A stretch of 64,000 nt of DNA from Carposina sasakii (taxonomy: Eukaryota; Arthropoda; Insecta; Lepidoptera; Carposinidae). The notes beneath the pieces were generated by a model that saw nothing but the letters and a program-made list of their open reading frames with translations, was not told the origin of the DNA and ran no database searches. This document shows, piece after piece, positions 34,701 to 45,399 of the stretch (the first letter of the stretch is position 1; every line of letters starts with the position of its first letter). Location: assembly GCA_014607495.2 (NCBI GenBank), contig CP053154.1:11222001-11286000 (forward strand), in the 5' to 3' direction. A program made the position numbers and the translations under genes.

Positions 34701-37700
34701 CTTTCTTTATTCCCTTTCAAACAGGAGCGGGAGTTCTGCGAGGGAGCCTCAACCCTATGTCGGGCCCTTCGAGCAAACTCCCTGCACGGGGCAGTCGCCC
34801 AGACCCACGCCTCCTCTCCTAGATGCTCAGCCTACTTGGCCGCGCAACTGAAGGAGTTGGCTTCAGTACTGAAAGCCAAAACCACGACTGGCCCAATCAC
34901 ACCTGAGCTTGGCAGATTGGTTATATTTGGAGCTGGGGATAAGTAAGTAATGTTTTAGTGTCTCGTCATACTCACCTTAGATACATATTTGTAAACTAGC
35001 TGTTGCCCGCGACTTCGTCCGCGTCAACAAACAGAATAAAATATTTTAAAGTACTTCTGCGTAATTTCTTTCATATCATTTCTACGTCATTTTATTCTTT
35101 CATACATATTTTTTGGATAACTTGAACCGTTTACGCAGCGCACGCAACGGAAGTCTCCAAAGTTGAATAATTTTCCCCGTTTTTTTCACATTTTCCTCTT
35201 ATTCTTCGTCCCTATTGGTCGCACTGTGATGATATATAGCCTTCCTCGATATATGGACTATCCAACACAAAAAGAATTTTTTAATTCGACTCAGTAGTTC
35301 CGGAGATTAGCGCGTTCAAACAAACAAACAAACAAACAAACAAACTCTTCAGCTTTATATATTAAGTATATAGATATTAAAACCTTTAACGTTTGACGTG
35401 AAAAATTCCTGATATTATAGCTCTAACATTTCAATTTGAAAATTGCCCCGATTAACCTGTAACGAAATAGAAGCGCCAAAAAAGTCCCGCTTGACATTTT
35501 GTTCATTGTTGATTTGATGTTAATAGGGGGAGGCCTATGTTCAGCAGTGGACGTCTCATGGCTGAGAATGATGATGATGGTGATGATGATGATGAATTAC
35601 ATACATAATTATACACGCGGCTGTGTCCCCAAAAATAGGGTCGCGAACGAGAGCATCCACGTTTATCATAGTGCGGTCAGATTCAGATGGATCAGTGATG
35701 TAGCTTTATTAACTCAGATAAAAGTACCTCATTAAATATTGAATTGTATCAGGCGTCACTATTCGGAAGTTCAAATCTCTATTGAGGGATCGCCCACCAC
35801 CGGGCCCTATACCCTCCGCTGACCCTCGGATCTGCCTACTCATGATCACGAACACAAGACACTACAGTCGCAACGAGAAGCCAGATCCAAGCACCTAGCA
35901 TGCAACCATAAATACATAGCTGCTAATCCGAAAACCAATTAAAATTTTAATCGACATATGTTTCGCCAACACCCGTGGCATCATCAGGATTAGTTTTCCA
36001 TGTTAGTTCTATCTACCGAACCAACTAACTAACAACTAAAACCAATGTATTGCAAATCATTTTTATACCCTCAATCAACATAATTCATTACAAAAGTTAA
36101 TTAACACAAAACAAAAGTTGGAACTTAAAAAGAAATCAGGTGTATACCAGTTGTATCCTTGTATCGAACATTAAAACTGCGACCAGTTTGTCCAATGTAA
36201 CAAGCATCACATTCATCACACTTCAACTGGTATACACCTGATTTCTTTTTAAGTTCCAACTTTTGTTTTGTGTTAATTAACTTTTGTAATGAATTATGTT
36301 GATTGAGGGTATAAAAATGATTTGCAATACATTGGTTTTAGTTGTTAGTTAGTTGGTTCGGTAGATAGAACTAACATGGAAAACTAATCCTGATGATGCC
36401 ACGGGTGTTGGCGAAACATATGTCGATTAAAATTTTAATTGGTTTTCGGATTAGCAGCTATGTATTTATGGATGCATGCTAGGTGCTTGGATCTGGCTTC
36501 TCGTTGCGACTGTAGTGTCTTGTGTTCGTGATCATGAGTAGGCAGATCCGAGGGTCAGCGGAGGGTATAGGGCCCGGTGGTGGGCGATCCCTCAATAGAG
36601 AAAAGTACCTCAGTTTGATGAAACATAGGAACAAGATTGATAGGTCTGCAGTCATTGCATTATAATTTCTTCTCTTTTTTGTCATCTGTCCCACTATGTA
36701 TTATGTAAGTATGTCCTTTTTATTATTTATATAATAAATTAAGTAATTAGTATTTATTTTTATTGTAAGTATATTTTTTTTTTCTCTCTATCCCAACTGG
36801 TTTGCTGGAAGAAATCTCTTTAAGAGATAAGCTCGCCTTTGTACATTATCTATGTTATATAATTACCTGCTATATATTTTCTGTGTACAATAAAGAAGAA
36901 AAGAAAAGAAAGAAAGATTACTTACCTTATTCCTCCAGAGCGAACAGCTACGTTAGCGCTCTCCGAGACCTAGGTATCGAAGCATCAGAGGCACCACATA
37001 CCGACGCAGCAGTTTGCGTGCTGAGCGACGCGGTTTACTGCGACACGCCGCTCGTGGCCACGGCGCTGGACGGCGTGGTGGCGGTGCTGGCCACGCCGCC
37101 CAACTCGTACTCGGCGGTCACGGATCCTATTGATCTGGTCTGCGGGCGCGGAGGGGACTTGGCTATGCTTGAGGTAACCTTTCCAATTTATTACCAATCA
37201 GATAGATTATAAAAAAGCGGTGATAGCCCAGTGTAGAAGACGTGCGCCTTCCAAGCCAGGGGCCTAATTTCGATCCCAATCACGGGCTTGTACCTACCAT
37301 AGAATTTATTTCATGTACATATTTTCTAATATTATCACTTAGCTATACCCGAGAAAGCTTGGCGTCAGGCAGGCACCCGGCCAAAAACAAACGCCAAATA
37401 TATGGTTATATGAGTTTCGAAAGAAATCATATTGCGCCGACCCCATTTATAATGTGATATATAAGGGCTGGAAGATGATAATTACCATAAATAATTATAT
37501 ATGTGACACAACAGGACACTATCTTCTATACATATAATAACGGATCGCTGTCTGTACATGGAAGATATACTTATAAGAAAAAATATTATAGAATACCTTT
37601 ATCAACGCAATAGTACCCAAAACAATGATTATTGGAATTTTTGTCTGTTATTACTTATTATTTATTGTACACAAAACATAACAATCAAAAGAAAGAAATT

Positions 37701-40700
37701 TACAAAAGGAATGCATACAAAGGCGTGCTTATCTCTGCAAGAGATTTCTTCCAGCATACCAAAAAGCAAAGTGAGACCAAAAGTTATAGAGGTAATGATG
37801 TGTACAGAATTAAACTAAGTAACTATAATAAACAAAAATAAAATATTCATACATAAATAGATACATACAAACAATCAAATAATAAAAGTAATGTTAGACA
37901 TAATAACATATATGTTTGTCTATTTGTCGGTTTGTCTGTGCGTTTGTGCACGCTAATCTCAGAAACGGCTGAACCGATTTCGATGCAGTTTTCAGGAATA
38001 TATTGTGAAAGGTCCCACTTAACATATAGGCTACTTTTTATCCCGGAAAAATGTTTTTATCCCGGATAATTTCGACATTTTGTTTTTTTCTGTAGTCCAC
38101 GCAGTCGCGGGCGTCCACTAGTACCTAATAAATTTTCTTTAACTTTTCTTACCAATGTTGAGGGCGCAGTGCGAGTTTTCACTTCGAACTCGATCGCGTA
38201 AACGTAAAACAGCCAACCAATCACATTATGGGATGATGACGTGATGTAATGAAAGTGAGAACAACGGCACGATGTGATTGGTCGAATAGTTTACGTTTAC
38301 GCATTCGAGTGCGAAGTGAAAACTCAGATTTATGTAAGTTACCTGTAAATAGTTGAAGGTGGTGGCAGGACAAACCATCCAGTCAAACCAATTCAGATTC
38401 TTCTCAAATGCAGGAATAAGTAGAGATACTTACCATGATACATGTACCTAAGTATGTAGTACCTAGATTGTATCCACCCACAATACCTTAAGATGACTAT
38501 TTATAACCAGACTTATGCTAAAATTAAAATTATTGCATTTTAATTTTATAGATTCTCACCGAATCTGAAATGGACAGCAACGGCAAAGCGCGTGTGCAAT
38601 CTATTCTGGAAGAGCAGAAGAAGACTCTCAAAACACTTATGTCAAAGCCACAGGTGAGCTACATAAGAGACATAGCGTAACAGAAAAAGTTCACTTTATA
38701 AAGATGACTGCTCCTACATTAATTTAATAACCCACGTGCTGAGTAGCTTACTACGATGTTAATTCATTAATTCATTATACATCTTTATCTAAGTACTTAC
38801 TTATTTCGTATTTTCTAAAATATTTGGCTAAATTACTCCACGATGAATTTAGAAAAATATTGATGATTGGCATAGTTGGTAGTGACCCTAAGCTGCCTGC
38901 CGCACCTAGTGTTGGGTTCTAATCCTGTTAGGTGCAAACCTTGAAACACAAACAATTTGTTATTAAATCCACTTTCAATTCAAATTACAGATTCAGTTAA
39001 TATTGTACGAAACACACTCGGCCCTAGAAGCTGAAAACCAGGTGCAAGTGACCAGAGCTGTGGCGGAGGCTAACAGACTTGCGAGAGAACGACACTCTTT
39101 ACTCAGAAAGAAACATCGCTCTGCTGCCGTTAGTATCTATCTACTCGTACCTTTCATTTACTTATTAAACAGGCAAAAAACGACGACCGATTAGCGTAAT
39201 AGATTAGATACCTATAGTAGAGATCCGCCTGCGACGCCATAGACGACGCCTGGATTCGGATCCCGATATGACGAATCGAAACATAGATGAATATGACGAA
39301 TATTGCTTTGTCATGGATGTTTCTATAATTTATCTATGTAATTATATACCGCTGCTTAGTGCATAATAGTGATCTTATTGTAGGATTAGAATCCCGGCCT
39401 TATATCCCGGAATAAAGCCCCACATTAAGATCACTAAAGTCCTAGATTAATGTATTGTATAGATTATGAATATTTATTTTTAGGTAATAATCCACCATCT
39501 TCGACTGTATTGTACTGTAGCACGTAACATAATTTCACTCACAATGTCGTTTGCTATTCCACAGAGCCTCAAACCCAAAGATCCAATGGATGGTTTAACC
39601 TCGGATTCTTCTTCTTCACTTGAAACTGGTGTGCCTCAAGAGTCTCCACGGTCGATCATCGAAGAGTTACCGGATACTGAGTCGTCGCTAACAGCTGATG
39701 GAATCAGCATTGAAAGACCAAGGTACTTACTTATTCAACGCGGTGATAGCCCAATGGTTAAGACGTGCGCCTTGCAGTTGGACGGAGTTGGCTCAACCCC
39801 AGTCACGGGCCTGTACCACTGAAGTTGGATTGTAATGTTCTAAAACTGTCTCATAACCCCCCGAGGTTGGCGTCAGGCAGCAAATCCTTGGCGATATGAC
39901 TTTGAAAAGAAACCATATTGCGCCGACCCCATTAATACTCGTACTCAATGGGATACGGGCAGGAAGATGATGAATATAGATGCTAAAAGCCCAAACATAG
40001 ATACATAGTCCTCCAAACGTAGATATTATACAGGGTGTAACAAAAGGGGTATGCTAAGCGAATTGCAATGGAAATTGCCCACTATTAGAGAACCTATCTA
40101 GGCCTGAAATATGAGGCTTAAAATCACATGTTTATTTTCCAGATAGTATGAAGAATTCCTAAACAACTCCGGATTGTTCATACAGTCTTAAAAAGTAAAC
40201 ATGTGATTTCGAGTCCCAAATTTTATGAATAGGTTCTCTATATACTTAGTGGTCTATTTTCATAGCATTTCGCTTAACATGTCCTCTCTGTTACACACTG
40301 TATAGTCACTCCCGCCCAACGCAGTCAAGTAGGTTATTAAATACTTTTAATAATGATGAACTTCTATTGAAGATCTGCAGTCGCAGACTCAGTGCTGAAG
40401 AAATCAATGGATAGCATAGACTTGAGACCGCAATCGGGCAAAGCGCGACCCATTCCCATGATGCAGGTCCCTGAAGAGGATCCTGTGCTCGGTGACCCAG
40501 ATAAAGACAATCCAGATGTTTATGTAAGTTAACCGCGATCTCCACATTGAGAGATGTTGTTTCATTTTAACATATTGATCAAAGTGTGTGTAGAATAAAA
40601 TCTATATAGGTACATATAATAAAAATGTTACGGATCGCTGTCTGTACGTACTGTATGGAATATATATGAGAAAAAATATTATAGGAGACCTTTATCAATG

Positions 40701-43700
40701 CAATAGTACCGAAAACAATGATTTTTTAAATTTTTGTCGGATTGTCTGTGCGTTTGTGCACTCTAATCTCAGAAACGGCTGAACCGATTTCGATGCAGTT
40801 TTCAAGAATATATTGTGACAGGTCCCACTTAACATATAGGCTACTTTTTATCCCGGGAAAATGATATTATCCCGGATAATTTCGACATTTTGTTTTTTCT
40901 GTAGTCCACGCGGACGGAGTCGCGGGCGTCCACTAGTAAGTAAATATAAATGAAGGTGCCAACATACGAATATGTGTGTGCTTCTACTGTTTAACTTATC
41001 TAACTTTGGAGCCGCAGATGACGTTCACAATGCTTTATGATAAAAATTAGAGGCATTTTTACGAGTTATTGACTTAAACTTAGTCATAATCTGTCGCTGG
41101 CTTACGAACTACAAAATAAAGTAATAGGATTATTATCACCCATGAAATATGGGCCCTATTCCTCTATGCCAGTGGTTCCCAATTAGTGGTACGCGTACCC
41201 CCAGGGGTACGCAAGGTTGCATCAAAGGGTACGCCGTAGCCATTGATACGCATCAATCTCTATAGTAAATCAAAATTACAAAAAATATTTTTAAATGATC
41301 AATGTTCGAAATTCCCTGCCACTATTCCACAACAATCAATGTTAGTTGTAAATGCATCAAGAGATTTCGCCTCACGTCACCGGGACCTCGAAGAAGAACG
41401 TGCCTATTTGTCACATTAATCAAACTGGTGTTCTCTGTCATCTTGTATTGTATTTTGATAGTAATAAATTCTAAATACATTTGATCTTATCTTTTATTTA
41501 TTGTTCCTGCAATAAGGGGTACGTGAGTTTGAGGTCTTTCTTAGAGTGGTACGTAGATTAATCCACTGCTCTATGCCCATGTGTAGGTATATTTCATCTC
41601 CGAATAGAACCTTGTTTTCTTGTAGCGTAATAAAATTGACAGATCTAAAGTAGATTGCAGAATAATAAAATTGCTAGATCCAAAGTTTATTCCGCTACTA
41701 AGTGAGGTAAAATTTGTTGCAGGTGCCAAGTTGTGATCTGTTCGAGACTTGTATGCTGCCAAACTTAGGAAACGGTTTAGATATCAATTACATACTGGAG
41801 AGAGATGGCTGCTATCTCGGCCTCATTCAGAGGAAAGTAAGATACCTATTATCTTTACTATTTCCTACATATTCTGTAAAATGTTGAATATTCTTTTTTG
41901 CTAACCCTTCATTTTTGCTTTAGAAATCTATTTACCTTGTATCTACTGAGTTCTTCGGAAAAAATTACATGGTTTTATCTCCGTTTTACGAGACGCCTCC
42001 GTTCTCTATGTATGTCACATACGAATATCTTATTATCGTACTTTTTAATATAACAATGAGGAACATTGGTAGAATGAAAAACTAGACATTAGCTACGATC
42101 ACATAGGAGACACACTTTAATAAGCTAACTCAAGTAAACTCAACGAGCCAGTCAAAGTCAATCAATATATAAGTGTTAGGTGTCACACAGGAGATAACCC
42201 GGCTGGACGCGAAGTACATGATCCGCGTGGCCGAGGAGCGCGGCCTGTTCGGCGGCAAGGCGTGCCCCGCGCACGCGCCGCGCCGCAAGCGCAAGGACGA
42301 CAAGGGCAGTCCCAAACGCGGCCGGCGCAAGGGGAATTGCTTTGAGGTACGACTGATCAACCGACAGTAGGTAGAGCTAGATGTGAAGACAAGAAACGAA
42401 CTGAAAAGGTCAATGTAGACCTTTGTGGTTGGTGCTCGACAAATAAGTCTTGATGTCACAACAAAAAATTTAAGTGAAGGCCAATGTAGAATGCAGACCT
42501 TTGAGGCTACGATTTTGAGGTACACACTACTACATACTACATGACATTTTATCACGGACCGATAAAGTCACATGGAGGAACGAAAGAGGACAAGTCTATA
42601 GTAACTACTTAGAATAGCACCATCCGATGTCTTCCCGTGGATATCGAAAGATATCGATAGAAAGGGTTTCCGGGAGGTGGGAAGCAACGTCTTCCATGTT
42701 AACAACATAGTCCGAAAATCACACTGCGGTCACCAACCAACCCGCCTACCCAACGTAGAACACTACGGGCAAGAAGATACCTTTGTAGCCTTGTGCAGCT
42801 GTGCCCCTCATCGGCAGTTCTTTCTGTAATAATGACCCATTTCTACCCAGTGTTGTTGTGACCAATCTCGAAATGTTATTTGTTTTTGACGTCCACACAC
42901 CAGGTGGAGCGAGTAGCAGCCCCGACATACGCGTCCATAACCCGCGCGGCGCGTCCCCGCCGCCTCAGCGCGCCGGGCAGCCTCAGCCCCGAGCCGGCCT
43001 GCACGGGCGCCCCTGTAGTGCACGTGTGCTCGCGCCACGCCAGGCGACAGGCCGCCGCCTCCGCCATCACCGCCGCCGCTTGCACTTGCGATGCACGACA
43101 TAAGTAAGCTTTATTTATTTAATTATTCGTATCCAGTCAGACGGCGTAGGATCGATCACATGTCATGTTCACACGGACCGAGTAAACGGGTGATACGGTG
43201 AACTCGGCCGAGTGCATTGTCTCGCCCGTTTACTCGGTACGTGTGAACAAGGCATCAGTCACGGGCCTGTACTAAATTTATTTCACTTACGTGTTTCCTA
43301 AAAATATCCGAGGAGGATTGGCGCCGGCCGTGAAACACGCCAAATCCACAGCAATATGAGTCTCGAAAGAAACCATATCTGGGCTGATACAGCACTTTAC
43401 TCAGGGGCGTTGCTCAGGCAATGAGCTAGCAAGATGTCACTGATCATCATCTGGCCCTCGTTTTCTTGGTCGCAAGGGGATTTTATATGTACGTCACAAG
43501 TCACACAATTTTGTTTCAAGCCATGCGATTTCAACCAATATTTCTGTTCCTCACCACTCACACGGCGTATAACGTTAATTACATTAGATTATTTAATCAT
43601 TTGTTATACTAAGGGCTGATTTTTCCAAACTTCAGATAGCCCATCTGGATTAATTTGATGCTGTCTTCTTTAAAACTTGATCAAGATAGAGACTATAAAC

Positions 43701-43901
43701 TTTATCCTTCAGATAGGCTATCTGACGTTTGGAAAAATTGCCCCAAACGTAATTCCCTACCTCAGGAACCGTAGCCGCCGTGCGTCCGCGGACGTGCAAG
43801 TGGCACGCCCCCCCGCCCCCGCGTGCCGCAAGCCCTTCCCCCTCGTCGTACACGACCTGCGTCTCAAGGCGGCGTTGCATCAGAAAATTACTGCCTTATA
43901 G
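28721..43901 (+). CDS. Nsun7: NSUN7-like NOL1/NOP2/Sun family protein
   Basis: Member of the SAM-dependent RNA m5C methyltransferase family, closest to NSUN7. Exons: 28777-28927 (or from 28721), 29277-29382, 31434-31492, 32540-32751, 32874-32972, 33965-34069, 34328-34406, 34725-34942, 36939-37173, 38552-38653, 38991-39128, 39565-39722, 40373-40523, 41723-41836, 42191-42346, 42904-43103, 43766-43901. All junction phases agree, giving about 805 residues. Recognisable blocks are [45 protein letters not shown] and the C-terminal [13 protein letters not shown]. The family's TC and PC cysteines are replaced by His (39015-39017) and Asn (37102-37104), and no clear SAM-binding GxGxKT loop is seen, so catalysis is doubtful. 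The last exons are basic and low-complexity. The 5' end is uncertain (see the exon at 23103). Confidence 0.83.
29145..29205 (+). repeat. RTE-type LINE tail fragment
   Basis: Carries GTCCAGCAGTGGACTGCAAT and a degraded AGGAAGGCTTA version of the GGGGAGGCCT motif seen at 1190-1446. Intronic in NSUN7. Confidence 0.45.
29955..30180 (+). repeat. Dispersed repeat family E, second copy
   Basis: Same order of blocks as 27115-27350, from TATGTTCCCGAA to GATGTATTCTAGTGAAGCCC. Intronic in NSUN7. Confidence 0.55.
30300..30480 (+). mobile_element. LINE RT C-terminal tail fragment
   Basis: The plus-strand frame reads [20 protein letters not shown], then [15 protein letters not shown] and a stop. The WNSLP...FKxRVNRxLL pattern is the usual end of jockey-like RTs. 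It is followed by a short 3' UTR and an A-rich end. Confidence 0.6.
31560..31790 (+). repeat. Dispersed SINE-like repeat (family F)
   Basis: Contains CTCAAAAACGGCTGAACCCA, ATTTCGATGCAGTTTTCAGG and ends GGAGTCCACTAGTATA. Further copies are at 37525-38130 and 40607-40937. Intronic. Confidence 0.6.
32999..33909. mobile_element. TA-flanked TIR transposon, pogo-like remnant
   Basis: TIR GGGGAAGATCGGGTAA at the left and TTACCCGATCTTCCCC at the right, TA on both sides. A plus-strand frame near 33538-33660 reads [20 protein letters not shown], resembling the basic C-terminal tails of Tigger/pogo transposases, but the DDE core is not visible. A fragment of the 369-bp element family is inserted at 33405-33538. 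Lies in one NSUN7 intron. Confidence 0.55.
34993..35375 (+). repeat. SINE-like repeat with (CAAA)n tail
   Basis: Begins AAACTAGCTGTTGCCCGCGA and has about seven tandem CAAA/ACAA units near 35322-35344, then TATATATTAAGTATATAG. Head shared with 14085-14245. Confidence 0.6.
35525..35600 (+). repeat. RTE-type LINE tail with GATGAT run
   Basis: GGGGGAGGCCTATGTTCAGC followed by AGTGGACGTCTC and a (GATGAT)n microsatellite, the standard 3' end of such LINEs. Confidence 0.6.
35777..36600. mobile_element. Penelope-like element, palindromic copy
   Basis: Two 374-bp arms (35777-36150 and 36227-36600) are inverted copies, equal in length and nearly identical (one mismatch noticed near 35910/36467), around a 76-bp spacer. 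On the minus strand, the inner end of the right arm and the spacer read [20 protein letters not shown] then [10 protein letters not shown], the GIY-YIG endonuclease signature of Penelope-like elements. The RT domain is absent. Related, more diverged sequence is at 51625-51690 and 54695-54830. Confidence 0.8.
36790..36900 (+). repeat. Jockey-like LINE 3' tail
   Basis: GGTTTGCTGGAAGAAATCTC, then AAGAGATAAGCTCGCCTTTG and GTGTACAATAAAGAAG. The same tail in minus orientation is at 10126-10281, 37655-37800 and 43997-44115. It ends about 40 bp before the NSUN7 exon at 36939. Confidence 0.65.
37214..37460 (+). repeat. tRNA-headed SINE, family 2
   Basis: Starts GCGGTGATAGCCCAGTG with the shared GACGTGCGCCTTC and CACGGGC(C/T)TGTAC blocks; the tail has GTTTCGAAAGAAATCATATT, GCGCCGACCCCA. 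Other copies are at 39740, 43250 (3' part) and 57796. Pol III boxes are degenerate. Confidence 0.65.
37525..38130 (+). repeat. Family F repeat interrupted by a LINE tail
   Basis: The head (AACGGATCGCTGTCTGTAC) and body (CTCAGAAACGGCTGAACCGA...) match 40607-40937, but a jockey-like LINE tail (37655-37830) sits between them. This shows the order of insertion: family F first, LINE tail later. Confidence 0.6.
38150..38335. repeat. Fold-back MITE
   Basis: Ends AGTGCGAGTTTTCACTTCGA and its near-inverse (GTGCGAAGTGAAAACTC) with inner inverted AACGTAAAC blocks. A second copy is at 58258-58440. Intronic in NSUN7. Confidence 0.6.
39740..39975 (+). repeat. tRNA-headed SINE, family 2
   Basis: CGGTGATAGCCCAATGGTTA, GACGTGCGCCTTGCAGT, CACGGGCCTGTACC. 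Begins about 18 bp after the donor of the NSUN7 exon ending at 39722, so the open frame running past that donor is SINE sequence. Confidence 0.65.
40031..40300. mobile_element. 270-bp TA-flanked MITE
   Basis: Left CAGGGTGTAACAAAAGG and right inverted CTGTTACACACTG, with TA at 40029-40030 and 40301-40302; inner matches ATGCTAAGCGAA and TTCGCTTAACAT. Mariner-type target. Intronic. Confidence 0.65.
40607..40937 (+). repeat. Family F repeat, full-length copy
   Basis: Uninterrupted copy with head ACGGATCGCTGTCTGTACGT and end GGGCGTCCACTAGTA. Intronic. Confidence 0.6.
41170..41568. mobile_element. hAT element with exact 8-bp TSD
   Basis: CAGTGGTTCCCAATTAGTGG at the left; right end ATCCACTG; direct repeat CTCTATGC at 41162-41169 and 41569-41576. 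Related to 7590-7782 but longer. Its right end lies about 155 bp before the NSUN7 exon at 41723. Confidence 0.78.
43250..43400 (+). repeat. SINE family 2, 3' part
   Basis: Shares CACGGGCCTGTACT and GAGTCTCGAAAGAAACCATAT with the SINEs at 37214 and 39740; the tRNA-like head is missing. Confidence 0.5.
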
Positions 43902-43996
43902 CAGTTAGGCTAGGACGTTTTGGAAGTAAAACTAAACGGCCCATTTATATGATACAATTTTCTTGTACGTTCAGGAGCTATATTGATACGCCGCTG

Positions 43997-44115
43997 GTAA
44001 AAACTTATTCTTATTCTTTATTGTACACAGTAAAGTTTCACAAATAAAGTTTATAAGAAGGAAGATGTAGAAGGGCGTACTTATCTTTTAGAGAGATTTC
44101 TTCCAGCAAACCAAT
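43997..44115 (-). repeat. Jockey-like LINE 3' tail
   Basis: CTTATTCTTATTCTTTATTG followed by the complement of the tail ending at GAAGAAATCTCTC. It lies about 95 bp after the NSUN7 stop and may sit in its 3' UTR. Confidence 0.6.
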
Positions 44116-44786
44116 CGTGAAAGAAAATTTGGTTTGTGTTTTTCGGGAATAGAATGAGACGCGAGTTTATGTGAGAATGTATTAGAAATCGTTACGTACT
44201 GGTCGGATCACCGTAGTTGCCTAGACCATCCTACCTGTACTTATATAACATCGAAAACGTAACAATGTGTCAAAAAACAAACAGAATCTAAATGGTTTGG
44301 GAGCTACTATGCCACAGACAAACTGACAGGCACATACACACACACTTCATACTTATAGCACCATTCTCCTTGCGTCGGGGGTTTAAAATGGCAGTCCATG
44401 CCACTATAGTTTGTAAAAATGTATGCAACAGGCAAGAAAATGGTATCATGTAAATGAGGCTTCAGTTGGTCACAAATCACATGTCAACTTGTCTTTAACT
44501 TAGGTTAGTAACGAGCCTTTCGTTTTTTCTACAATCATAAGGAACGTGCAGATATTTGTTCTCTAGTAGCAGTAGTTATTATAGAAGCTCTGTTGCAGTA
44601 GCATGACCTGCGAAACACGATATGATAAACCGATTTATCGACATATAGTCTATCAAAATATGATAAATATAGCCGCCATGTTGTATTTTGTAGAGACGAT
44701 ACGATATCCACGATGCGTGGTCATGCTAGGAGGGCTGGTTTATCTACAACGTTTGCGATCAATGTAATATATCGGCCGATTACAAA
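44116..44786. other. Intergenic sequence, no gene seen
   Basis: AT-rich sequence downstream of NSUN7 without open frames or repeats that I recognise. Confidence 0.45.
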
Positions 44787-44905
44787 CGGACCCCTGATTA
44801 CCTAATTTGCAATAGCAGCAGAGCCGAAGCAAGACGATAACGAAAATCGCGTGTCGCGCAGCTTCGGCTTCGCTATTGCAAATTAGATAAATCAGGGGGC
44901 CGAGT
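44787..44905. repeat. Fold-back MITE
   Basis: GGACCCCTGATTACCTAATT at the left is mirrored by ATTAGATAAATCAGGGGGCC at the right; inner arms GCAATAGC, GCCGAAGC. Related to 13785-13985. Confidence 0.65.
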
Positions 44906-45115
44906 CGTTCGCTTACTCCCTCATATTAGTATAAAATGAGCGAGATAGCGAATGAAGACAAGTTTCAAGACGATTATAGACCCCTGAACTATTATTAGGT
45001 ACTTTGAGGTTTAGAATTTTGAAACAAATATCAATTTTAGATAGAGGCTGGCACTGCCTTTTTGTTCATAACGCGGTGCGCTATAATGGACGGTGACATT
45101 TACAGAATTTTAACA

Positions 45116-45197
45116 TATCGAGGGGTGAAAGGCTATTTGGGATAAGCGCCATTAATATATATGGCGCTTATCGCAAATAGCCTTTCACCCCTCGATA
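45116..45197. repeat. 37-bp-arm hairpin
   Basis: Arms 45116-45152 and 45161-45197 are inverted with one mismatch around an 8-nt AT loop; the stem includes GAGGGGTGAAAGGCTATTTG. Transcribed from either strand it would form an 82-nt hairpin of miRNA-precursor size. It may equally be a minimal MITE. Confidence 0.75.
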
Positions 45198-45399
45198 TTA
45201 TCCTAGTATATTTTCATTTACATGATAGCGTGTCAACAAATAAAGATCTTATAACTGGCTTTAATGAAATAATGAATTCTTGTTTAAAGACTACTGCTAC
45301 TAGAAAATACTACATATATAATCATAACTAATAACTCTTAACATAACATAGTCAAACTTACGAATTTCATTTAGTAAAATCACAGAAAAAAATGGTAAC

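Noticed and set aside
36802..37212. 136-codon frame starting [14 protein letters not shown]
   Set aside because: Its first 45 codons are a LINE 3' tail and intron; only 36939-37173 is NSUN7 coding.
41924..42009. Possible extra NSUN7 exon ([15 protein letters not shown]...) with acceptor and GTATGT donor
   Set aside because: It ends in phase 2, whereas the next exon (42191) starts in phase 0. Skipping it joins 41836 to 42191 in phase and aligns better with the NSUN7 family. It may be an alternative exon or chance.
42130..43103. Several minus-strand frames of 60-141 codons opposite NSUN7 exons
   Set aside because: They are GC-rich shadows of the plus-strand exons, which have splice sites and family similarity.
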